Shown: one piece after another, positions 1 to 6,933 of the stretch
Numbering within the stretch: position 1 is the first letter of the stretch
How the letters are laid out: each line of letters begins with the position of its first letter
Assembly (NCBI RefSeq): GCF_015767675.1
Contig: NZ_CP065218.1
Coordinates: 372,001 to 436,000, forward strand
Reading direction: 5' to 3'
DNA length: 64,000 nt
DNA from: Vibrio navarrensis
Lineage (GTDB): Bacteria; Pseudomonadota; Gammaproteobacteria; Enterobacterales; Vibrionaceae
Position numbers and translations under genes: made by a program
The notes under the pieces: generated by a model
Database searches by the model: none
What the model saw: only the letters and a program-made list of their open reading frames with translations
Told to the model about the DNA's origin: nothing

Positions 1-680
1 TTCGGATGGAAATCAAAGTGTACTGTTGTACTAGTAACAATGCCTTACTCAATAACAACATATATCTCAGCTTAAAAAAATAATTACGTAATACTACGAT
101 TATTTTCATCTGCCGTATCAGATAATTCAACACAATAAAATATTCATAGATAAACAACAAATGTAAAATTACAATTAATTAATAAATATAAAGACAGGAT
201 ATAAAGGCAAACCAAAATGAATAAATCCACTTTTAAAAATATCACCATCATAGAAAGAGAAAATAAAAGTAAACTCAGACTACGTAAAGGTAAACAGCGC
301 CAGGATACAATTTTCGAAGTAGACCTAAACACGAAAAGCAACATCTTTAATCATGGCGTTACTAGCTACGCTCGAAGTCTAATTAAATTCAATAATATGG
401 CGCAGGCAGAACAACTCGATCAGATGGTCGGGACTATTCTTCACGACATTGCTGCTAATAAAACCAAAATAATTAGTGAATTTAAAGAACATATCTTCCG
501 TGTTAATATAAAAACTGAAAAGATCCAGATTAAAGTAATTAAATCACATAAAGACAAGGTTAAGAAAGCCTTCCGATCAGCTAAATTCAATTGGGACGAT
601 CTAGCATGGGAAATTAAGAAATCGTCTGCAAACATGAAAAAGGCATCACAGCTAATTCAAGAAATCAAAGATATAGCGAC

Positions 681-1974
681 GAGGGCGTTCAGAATTCTGT
701 GTCAGCTAATTTTGGCTAAATATCTAAGACGTCATCCAAGCGACCTTCAAAATGAATCGCCAGTTGAGACAATGTCATATTCCAATTCTGTATTGGCATT
801 GTCCATTTCTTAGAAGCATTCAATATCCCAGCATACAGTAGCTTAAGCAAGCTATTTTCATTTGGGAACCCACCCTTAGTTTTGGTCAGTTTACGGAATT
901 GGCGATGTACGGCTTCAATAGCATTTGTCGTGTAAATAGCCTTTCGGACGTATTCTGGATATTTGAAGTAAACCGATAAATTTGCCCATTTGTTCCGCCA
1001 GGAACGAATCACTATTGGGTATTGCTGTCCCCATTTGGCTTCCAAACGATCCAACTCCATCTCGGCCGCTTCTTTGCTGACAGCCCGATAGACTGGCTTC
1101 AAGTCGGCCATAAACGCCTTCTGATGCTTAGAGGCAACATATTTCATAGAGTTACGGATTTGGTGAATGATGCATTGCTGAACTTCTGTATCAGGATAGA
1201 TGGTTGCTATCGCTTCTGGGAAGCCTGTTAGCCCATCTACGCAGGCGATCAAGATATCTTCAACGCCGCGGTTATACAGATCTGTTAGCACGGAGAGCCA
1301 GTAATTAGCGCCTTCCGACTCTGACAGATAAAGACCGAGCAGCTCCTTTTTCCCCTCAACATCTAAGCCCAATATTGTGTATATCGCTTTGCTAACGTAG
1401 CGTCCGTCTTCTTTGATTTTATAGTGGATGGCATCAAGCCAGACAAAGGGATAAAGTGCATCGAGCGGACGTTGCTGCCACTCCTTCAGCTCAGGTATCA
1501 AACGGTCGGTAACACCTGTGATGGTGGCCTCAGAGACATCAATGCCATACATATCTTCTACGTGACCACGGATATCACGGTAGCTCATACCGAGCGAGAA
1601 CATGGATAGGATCTTACGGTCGATCTCATCGGTCAATTTAGTCTGGTTCTTCTTAACTAACTGGGGTTCAAATGTTCCAGAGCGGTCGCGTGGGGTATCC
1701 AGTTCAAACGTGCCGACAGAAGACTTAATCGTTTTCTTGCTTGAGCCGTTCTTACGGTTAGGTTGCTCATCACCTTCAAGGTGCTGTTCGAGTTCTGCTT
1801 TCAAAGCAGCTTCTGTGATTTGTTTAATGAGCGGAGTTAAGAAGCCATCTTTACCTGTCAGGTCTTGGCCTGACTGAAGGGCTTTAATAGCTTGTTCTAG
1901 ATCGAAGTCTTTGTTCATGTGTCATTCCTGTTTTGTATATCATACTGAAATGACACAGATTTCTAAACACTACC
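681..1974 (-). mobile_element. IS256-family insertion sequence
   Basis: The element is 1294 bp. Its ends form an imperfect 24-bp terminal inverted repeat (681-704 and 1951-1974), matching at 18 of 24 positions, with the inner part TCTGTGTCA identical. It is flanked by a perfect 8-bp target duplication, ATAGCGAC, at 673-680 and 1975-1982. An 8-9 bp duplication and ends of this length are typical of the IS256 (mutator-like) family. It holds one transposase gene on the minus strand and looks intact, so it may still move. Confidence 0.93.
716..1918 (-). CDS. IS256-family (mutator-type) transposase
   Basis: A 400-residue DDE transposase that cuts and joins the ends of its own IS. The family's catalytic acidic residues are visible in order: D in WLDAIHYK (about residue 160), D in ACVDGLTGFPEAI (about residue 225) and E in TTNAIEAVHRQFRK (about residue 330). 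The C-x2-H stretch QQCIIHQIRNS, typical of this family, follows the second aspartate. Length is normal for the family (about 400). It fills nearly all of the element at 681-1974 and shows no frameshift, so it is probably functional. It reads opposite to the gene it interrupts. Confidence 0.95.
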   Translation of the reverse strand: MNKDFDLEQAIKALQSGQDLTGKDGFLTPLIKQITEAALKAELEQHLEGDEQPNRKNGSSKKTIKSSVGTFELDTPRDRSGTFEPQLVKKNQTKLTDEIDRKILSMFSLGMSYRDIRGHVEDMYGIDVSEATITGVTDRLIPELKEWQQRPLDALYPFVWLDAIHYKIKEDGRYVSKAIYTILGLDVEGKKELLGLYLSESEGANYWLSVLTDLYNRGVEDILIACVDGLTGFPEAIATIYPDTEVQQCIIHQIRNSMKYVASKHQKAFMADLKPVYRAVSKEAAEMELDRLEAKWGQQYPIVIRSWRNKWANLSVYFKYPEYVRKAIYTTNAIEAVHRQFRKLTKTKGGFPNENSLLKLLYAGILNASKKWTMPIQNWNMTLSQLAIHFEGRLDDVLDI

Positions 1975-2218
1975 ATAGCGACAGAGGAAGACATTCTCGC
2001 AGTTCTTAATGTTAGTGATGGTTACATATCTAAAACTCTTCTAGATATGACTTCATCAAAACAATATCAAACTCAAAATTCTAATGATTAATCAAATGAT
2101 AATGTGTTAATCTCTCCTAAATACTCAGTAGCGTACTCTAGCCCGCTTTCACACTTAGAAAATCGAATCACAAGTTCTCTGCTAGTGCAAAGATTTCAGA
2201 AAAAGCGCACTGAAAAAT

Positions 2219-2236
2219 GCCCAGCGTGTGCTGGGC
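2219..2236 (-). terminator. Intrinsic terminator of the hns remnant
   Basis: A perfect 7-bp stem, GCCCAGC (2219-2225) and GCTGGGC (2230-2236), has a 4-nt loop. On the minus strand it is followed by ATTTTTC. It lies 46 bases past the stop codon of the hns-like fragment, so it is probably that gene's original terminator. Confidence 0.75.
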
Positions 2237-2281
2237 TTATCGATAATTCTAGATTCTTTAATCAATGAGTGGGCCAGGGCC

Positions 2282-2541
2282 TTAGATTGCGAATTCTTCG
2301 AGTGTTTTACCTGCATCAAGAGCTTCTTGAATGGCTGACGGAGTGCTTCCTTGACTAGTCCAGGTTTTCTCGATGCCATTTGCATCCATGTATTTGTACT
2401 TCGTGGGTCGAAGTTCATGCTTACCCTGCTTTTTAGATTTCTTAGTACTAGTCGATGATAAAGCTGAAATCAGTTCATTGACATCTAATCCTTGAGCAGA
2501 AATTTGTTTTGCTTCTTTTTCTGCTTCTTCTGCACGAAGGG
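2282..2541 (-). pseudogene. Truncated H-NS-family gene, C-terminal part only
   Basis: Reading the minus strand from about 2541 to TAA at 2282 gives about 85 residues without a start codon. The end carries the H-NS DNA-binding signature: KYKYMDANGIEKTWTSQGST followed by PSAIQEALDAGKTLEEFAI. The preceding 40 residues match the linker region of H-NS/StpA proteins in character (charged, then KKSKKQGKHEL). The N-terminal dimerisation region is missing, and sequence upstream of 2541 is unrelated, so this is a deletion or rearrangement remnant. H-NS family proteins silence AT-rich DNA. A fragment that binds but cannot oligomerise is unlikely to be made here, since no start codon or ribosome site is visible. 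Confidence 0.8.
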
Positions 2542-2633
2542 ATTAGTTGCACACCACTGCGCTATTGGGATGGAAGACAATTACGATAAACGCCTCGGCT
2601 TCAAAGCTCACCAGTAACCACTCTGTTGTTTTT

Positions 2634-2903
2634 CTACACAAGTTTGTAGTTCACGGCTTTATGAAAGTGAGGCTCCTCATTGTTCATATCGAGTTTTTCC
2701 GAGCAGTAAGGACAAAAGCGAATATTAAACGCCGTTTGCCATAAAAGTTCTCCCACATTATTGATTTCCGTGCTTAGCTCCAAGTCTCTTTCTTTTGCAG
2801 TTTCTGAAATGAATAGAAACCATTGTCGATCTGATGTGTAATGATCAGTGAAATAGATAACAACCTCTTCTGGCATACGTTCACATTGATGCTGTTTATT
2901 CAT
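2634..2903 (-). CDS. Small unknown protein with a CPYC motif
   Basis: An 89-residue protein of unknown function. The start ATG is preceded by GAAGGTG, a plausible ribosome site. The C-terminal third holds FCPYCSEKL, which may be half of a zinc ribbon or a redox CxxC. One other cysteine (C7) is present, so a full four-cysteine zinc site is not evident. The N-terminal part (VVIYFTDHYTSDRQWFLF) looks like a compact alpha/beta fold. It lies upstream of another unknown gene on the same strand, in an AT-rich accessory region. Confidence 0.6.
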   Translation of the reverse strand: MNKQHQCERMPEEVVIYFTDHYTSDRQWFLFISETAKERDLELSTEINNVGELLWQTAFNIRFCPYCSEKLDMNNEEPHFHKAVNYKLV

Positions 2904-2936
2904 GCATTCACCTTCGGCTTTTATGAGTTTATCTGT

Positions 2937-3278
2937 CTAAAAGAATACGAAGTTTTCTGATGTTTCAGTCGCTACGTTTCTTCTCGATTTATACCTGTTA
3001 CAACCATATAGCCCAGGAACACGAGACTCCTTTTGGTTCGGGCTTTGCTGATATAAATTGTTGGTAACGGACTTTTCTTTAGTTCCAGAATACCTAAAGC
3101 GCTCGAGTTGATCTTCAACTGTTAATGAATTAGCTTTAAAAATTGCTTCTTCATCTGAAATACATAAAATATTATTATCGACATTCTTATCAGAAACAAT
3201 TTCAACACTTCTTTTATTGATGTAATGATACTTTCTTTTTTTCTGAGTTTTCAGTTCAACACTCATAACTATATCCAT
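2937..3278 (-). CDS. Hypothetical protein
   Basis: About 113 residues from the ATG at 3278; a TTG at 3296 and an ATG at 3266 are alternatives, and none has a strong ribosome site. The protein is basic and hydrophilic, rich in Lys, Arg, Asn and Ser. It has no transmembrane segment from the chosen start and no motif that I recognise. It is followed 33 bases later by the CPYC protein gene on the same strand, so the two may be co-transcribed. Coding status is supported mainly by length in AT-rich DNA. Confidence 0.45.
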   Translation of the reverse strand: MDIVMSVELKTQKKRKYHYINKRSVEIVSDKNVDNNILCISDEEAIFKANSLTVEDQLERFRYSGTKEKSVTNNLYQQSPNQKESRVPGLYGCNRYKSRRNVATETSENFVFF

Positions 3279-3514
3279 TAAAAATAAAACCAACAACTTT
3301 AATTAACCCCCTCTGTAAAGAATATTTTAAAACTTTATATTTCCCTTAATTTAATAATTAAACATTTAATTATTAAATTCCAAAAAAATATAACCACCTG
3401 TAGTTATGACTATATAGCTCTATCAACTTAATGTTGTGTTAATATTAAACATAACATAGAATAATGTAGCTAAAGCCAATAACTTTAATCATTTTTAATG
3501 TAAGGAGTTCCATC

Positions 3515-4018
3515 TTGAAAATGATTTTCGAAATGCAGTATCGGCGTACAGAAAAGTTTATCTATAAACGTGAGGAGATCTGCTCAATCTTTAGAAGTGA
3601 TGATATTGAGCAGATTATTGCAAAAAACGACTACATCGTCAGTATTGATTTTGAGCGATTTGTTTACTTGCGTTCGACATTGCCGCCTGATTTCTTTGAC
3701 AAACTAGCTTTGTCACTGCGAGAAGGCGAACTGTGTTATATCTCTTTCGAAGATGCCCTCTCAAGATGGAGTGTTATCTCTCAGATCCCGATGATTTTAA
3801 TTCTGGGTACAACAGGGGAATCAGGTTTTTATAAGACTAGGTTTGGCAGTATTGAGTTTGTCCATGTTCCTCATAGTCATGAGATAATACTTGCCAATAC
3901 GACTGAACCTTATTACGCCATTCGCTTAGCTAAGAAGTTTTTTGCTTTTGATGATTTAAAACGGATTGATAGGAACATGCATCTTATCGATTACGAAGAA
4001 CTCTATTGTGATGATTAA
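3515..4018 (+). CDS. AbiEi-like antitoxin (type IV toxin-antitoxin family), orphan
   Basis: A 167-residue protein. The middle section GELCYISFEDALSRWSVISQ, followed by IP, then TTGESGFYKTRFGSIEFVH, resembles the C-terminal half of AbiEi-family antitoxins. Those proteins repress their operon and counter an AbiEii nucleotidyltransferase toxin. The N-terminal part (residues about 15-50) could hold the short winged helix seen in that family. ATG 3515 is used by the track, with GGAG 11 bases upstream. AbiEi normally precedes abiEii, but the next gene is a 142-residue unknown, not a nucleotidyltransferase. This may therefore be an orphan antitoxin or a stand-alone regulator. Related pairs maintain SXT-type conjugative elements, which fits an island setting. 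The family call is made by eye. Confidence 0.5.
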   Translation: MKMIFEMQYRRTEKFIYKREEICSIFRSDDIEQIIAKNDYIVSIDFERFVYLRSTLPPDFFDKLALSLREGELCYISFEDALSRWSVISQIPMILILGTTGESGFYKTRFGSIEFVHVPHSHEIILANTTEPYYAIRLAKKFFAFDDLKRIDRNMHLIDYEELYCDD

Positions 4019-4173
4019 ATAATTAAAATCATAAACCTTTACTTTTTATAGAATTTAATTGACTTTAATCATCATCAGTTATAACTTAAAAACAGACGCG
4101 TTAAACACCCCGCGTGTCACTTAATAAATCTACAATAAACGAAGTTTTGGGGTAAGTTTATTAAGGATTTATT

Positions 4174-4602
4174 ATGCAAAATTTGAAGAACTATCAAGAA
4201 CAGTCAAATAATCAAATTTCTTTGATTCACCACCCCCTGCTCACTAGTCATGACATTCGTTTAAACGGCAGAAAGTTACATATCACTTCGCCACTAGACC
4301 TATGCCTTACTTTTGCACAATCTATGGAGCTAGTACTCCTTTCGTATGTAAAATTGAATGATGGTTCTGCTATTATGGCAACCTTTTCAAGCACGTTTCT
4401 ATGTCAGGTTGAAAGTGAGGAGGACATTTTAAACGTAGTGTTTGCTCTCAATAAATCTCATTTTAGAAATCTAACTGATAAAGGGCAACTTCAACTTTAT
4501 CTTTTTGATGATGTCGATAACAACTCCGAAACGGATGATTTCTGTTGTTCCTTCTCAATTAACGACTGGCTAAATCACACTAAGACACATCAAACCTCGT
4601 AA
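4174..4602 (+). CDS. Hypothetical protein downstream of the AbiEi-like gene
   Basis: A 142-residue acidic protein that I cannot assign. AAGGA lies 8 bases before the ATG at 4174. There is no signal peptide or membrane segment. It starts 155 bases after the AbiEi-like gene; the gap contains its own hairpin and is too long for tight coupling. It lacks the nucleotidyltransferase motif expected of an AbiEii toxin, so there is no sequence reason to call it the toxin. A terminator follows at 4648-4671, so it ends a unit before the BREX promoter. Confidence 0.6.
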   Translation: MQNLKNYQEQSNNQISLIHHPLLTSHDIRLNGRKLHITSPLDLCLTFAQSMELVLLSYVKLNDGSAIMATFSSTFLCQVESEEDILNVVFALNKSHFRNLTDKGQLQLYLFDDVDNNSETDDFCCSFSINDWLNHTKTHQTS

Positions 4603-4647
4603 AACCATATTTTTACTCTATGTTAATCTTTCCCCAGATTGATTGTT

Positions 4648-4671
4648 GCCAGCGTGTTAACGCTGGCTTTT
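4648..4671 (+). terminator. Intrinsic terminator upstream of brxR
   Basis: Perfect 7-bp stem GCCAGCG (4648-4654) and CGCTGGC (4661-4667), six-base loop, then TTTTAT. It separates the unknown gene ending at 4602 from the BREX operon. Confidence 0.8.
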
Positions 4672-4707
4672 ATCGTCTGTGCCTACCTCACATTTATGCT
4701 CAATAAA

Positions 4708-4736
4708 ACATCCATCAACACTATCTGGATTGATGT
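4708..4736. promoter_or_regulatory. Candidate BrxR operator
   Basis: Inverted repeat: ACATCCATC (4708-4716) and GATTGATGT (4728-4736) match at 8 of 9 positions around an 11-base spacer. It is 53 bases upstream of the brxR start. BrxR proteins are known to repress their own locus by binding inverted repeats upstream of brxR. That this repeat is the site is inference from position and symmetry. Confidence 0.5.
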
Positions 4737-4788
4737 CAGACCCAAAATGGTTCATACTTCAAACATTAAATAATTCACGATAATTGCT

Positions 4789-5694
4789 ATGGACCAACTT
4801 AGCTACGCTCAAAAACAACGATTGTCTTATATAGATTTCCGTTTGATGTTTGTGGGCCATTTTTCGCGAGCTGAAGTCGTCGCACATTTTAAGATGGGGC
4901 TTTCCAATGCCACTCGGGACATTAACCTGTATAAAGAACTGGCTGGAGAGAATCTTGTGTACGACAATGCCGAGAAGCGTTATTTCCAAACGTCATCTTT
5001 TAAGCCACTTTTTGACTATGATGCACAAAAAGCGCTGAGTCAGCTTACGCACAACTTCAGTGATAGCATCGACATAATGGAAGATGTTCGTTTCCCTGTT
5101 GAAACACCGAGTCAGCTTGCTGTACCCAATATCCACATTGTTTCTAAGCTAACCCAATCAGCACTCAACAACAAAGCGGTATCGATTGAATACATTTCTC
5201 TAGATAGTGGCCCAAGCAAAAGAACGATAGTACCACACACATTAGTGAACAATGGTCTTCGATGGCATGTACGTGCCTACGATATGAAGAGCCATGAATT
5301 TCGTGATTTTGTTATTACTCGTATAACTAAAGCCAAACTGCTGGATCTAGCGGTATCAGAGTCTCAATCCAAAATGTCAGATAACCAATGGTTACGTATT
5401 GTTCCATTAGAGCTAGTACCCCATCCCAACAATATTAAGCACCCCAAAGCCATTGAGTTGGACTACAACATGAATGATGGTGTTTTATACCTCGATGTTA
5501 GAGCCGCTATTGCTGGCTATTTATTACGAAGACTCAATGTCGATTGTTCTGATAGTGCCAGATTACTGTCTCCAGAACACCAACTATGGCTACGTAACAG
5601 TCCAACACTTTATGGTATCGAAAACCTACACTTAGCCGCAGGCTATGAGGGAAATCGAACTCAACTTCATTCTTTAGGAAACATCGATGTCTGA
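4789..5694 (+). CDS. brxR: BREX transcriptional regulator BrxR (WYL-domain)
   Basis: A 301-residue regulator and first gene of the BREX operon. Residues about 10-75 form a winged helix-turn-helix (AEVVAHFKMGLSNATRDINLYK). Residues about 130-200 form a WYL domain, with VSIEYISLDSG and VPHTLVNNGLRWHVRAYD carrying the family's ligand-binding pattern. The C-terminal domain that follows matches the three-domain layout of known BrxR proteins. BrxR represses BREX and may respond to a nucleic-acid-like ligand; that is family knowledge, not visible here. The stop overlaps the brxA start by 8 bases. A candidate operator lies at 4708-4736. Confidence 0.88.
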   Translation: MDQLSYAQKQRLSYIDFRLMFVGHFSRAEVVAHFKMGLSNATRDINLYKELAGENLVYDNAEKRYFQTSSFKPLFDYDAQKALSQLTHNFSDSIDIMEDVRFPVETPSQLAVPNIHIVSKLTQSALNNKAVSIEYISLDSGPSKRTIVPHTLVNNGLRWHVRAYDMKSHEFRDFVITRITKAKLLDLAVSESQSKMSDNQWLRIVPLELVPHPNNIKHPKAIELDYNMNDGVLYLDVRAAIAGYLLRRLNVDCSDSARLLSPEHQLWLRNSPTLYGIENLHLAAGYEGNRTQLHSLGNIDV

Positions 5695-6283
5695 ACACAA
5701 ACGCTACCTAGGCGATCTTATTGGTGGAAGTCTAATGCTCCGTGAAAGCCAAATCATTGCCGACCTGCTATTAACAGAACCAACCCTAGAGGATTGGAAC
5801 AAAGCGATTGTAGAAGAGAACATCTTGCAAAAGCCTTCAGCTGCGTCAGCTAAACGCAATGCCGCGACGATCAAAAAGCGTCTGGAGTCGTTAAACAACG
5901 AGTATCTTCAAAAATTAGCTTATAGCGGTACAGAAGAAGCAACACAGTTAATGTTCGCTGCAACATTAATCAACGCCCCTATCCTAGCCGATTTCATGCG
6001 AATCGTAGTAACAGACGCAAAGCGTATGTATAGAGAAGCATTGAGTGTAGATGACTGGCAGCATTTTTGGCAGGAGCGCGGACGCTTATACCCAGGTTTA
6101 CTTGAGATGTCAGAGGCATCTACATATAAAATATCCCAAGTCGCGTTCAAAGTTTTAGCAGATGCAGGCTATATAGACTCCACCAAACACAAAAAACTCA
6201 TGAATATCTTTATCTCACCTGATGTACGCATTCTCCTATCAGAGATGGATAGAGATGATATCGTCAGAGCAATGGAGCCATAA
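5687..6283 (+). CDS. brxA: BREX protein BrxA (DUF1819)
   Basis: A 198-residue, mostly helical cytoplasmic protein. The opening LGDLIGGSLMLRESQIIADL and the later NAPILADFMRIVVTDAKRMY are typical of the BrxA/DUF1819 family, and the length is usual. BrxA is a DNA-binding core component of type I BREX, which methylates self DNA and blocks phage DNA replication. Its exact step is not settled. It overlaps brxR by 8 bases and brxB by 1 base, showing translational coupling. Confidence 0.9.
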   Translation: MSEHKRYLGDLIGGSLMLRESQIIADLLLTEPTLEDWNKAIVEENILQKPSAASAKRNAATIKKRLESLNNEYLQKLAYSGTEEATQLMFAATLINAPILADFMRIVVTDAKRMYREALSVDDWQHFWQERGRLYPGLLEMSEASTYKISQVAFKVLADAGYIDSTKHKKLMNIFISPDVRILLSEMDRDDIVRAMEP

Positions 6284-6870
6284 TGCAAACAGTACAGCAA
6301 CTCCAGCAACGTTTGGAAAAAGTGAAAGACAGACTGGAAAGTGATGAATTTCTTACCAATAAAGAATTAGGCGGTGAGATAGGCTTTTACATTTTCGACT
6401 ACCCTGCTGAGCACGAGATTATCGTTAGAGAGCATATCGACTTTTTGACTAAAAAACTGGCATCACGCAGCGAAATCAAAGGAAAACGCTTCGCGTGTAT
6501 CAATTTGTATGAAATGGTCGTCGAGTTACTGAAGTCTCGTAAGCTCCTCGACCGAGCTTACAAGATGCAATTTGAGAAAGGTGATGATGCCTTATTCAAA
6601 GCACTAAAAGGCCCTCTTGAACAAAATCGGTTTGCTGAATTTATTGTAAAACAGGCTAATGTACTTGAATGTGACTTCATCATCTTACACGGCCTAGGCA
6701 GTGTCTGGCCTATTATTCGCGGGCATGGTCTTCTCAATGCATTGCATGCCAAAGTGGGGAACGTGCCTACCGTAATGTTTTATCCTGGTGAATACGATGG
6801 AGCAACATTAAAACCATTCGGCCGTATCGAATCAAATAACTATTACCGTGCGTTCAAACTCGTCCCATAG
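6283..6870 (+). CDS. brxB: BREX protein BrxB (DUF1788)
   Basis: A 195-residue BrxB-family protein of usual length. The closing half reads FIILHGLGSVWPIIRGHGLL and then VMFYPGEYDG, the diagnostic part of DUF1788. The start ATG shares its first base with the brxA stop (TAATG). BrxB is a small core component of type I BREX with no known catalytic motif. A gap of 63 bases separates it from the brxC start. Confidence 0.9.
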   Translation: MQTVQQLQQRLEKVKDRLESDEFLTNKELGGEIGFYIFDYPAEHEIIVREHIDFLTKKLASRSEIKGKRFACINLYEMVVELLKSRKLLDRAYKMQFEKGDDALFKALKGPLEQNRFAEFIVKQANVLECDFIILHGLGSVWPIIRGHGLLNALHAKVGNVPTVMFYPGEYDGATLKPFGRIESNNYYRAFKLVP

Positions 6871-6933
6871 TCAATAAAAAGTATATGACGATGAACTTGC
6901 AAACTTACAATAAGCATGTTGGTTAGAAAAAGA

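Larger units (their letters stand above)
217..2091 (+). pseudogene. Unknown gene split by an IS256-family element
   Basis: I do not recognise this protein. The 5' part (217-680) is read up to an insertion sequence at 681-1974. The reading frame resumes after the second copy of the 8-bp target duplication: removing the IS and one duplication copy gives 573 bases, exactly 191 codons, ending at TAA 2089-2091. The restored protein would be 190 residues, lysine-rich in its N-terminal part and without obvious membrane segments. The restored C-terminus reads ATEEDILAVLNVSDGYISK. As it stands, the 5' part runs on into IS sequence and ends at 813 with about 44 foreign residues. The clean repair means the insertion is recent. 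The low GC fits the surrounding island. Function unknown. Confidence 0.75.

Noticed and set aside
4174..4602. AbiEii toxin partner of the AbiEi-like gene
   Set aside because: No nucleotidyltransferase motif and too short; left as unknown.
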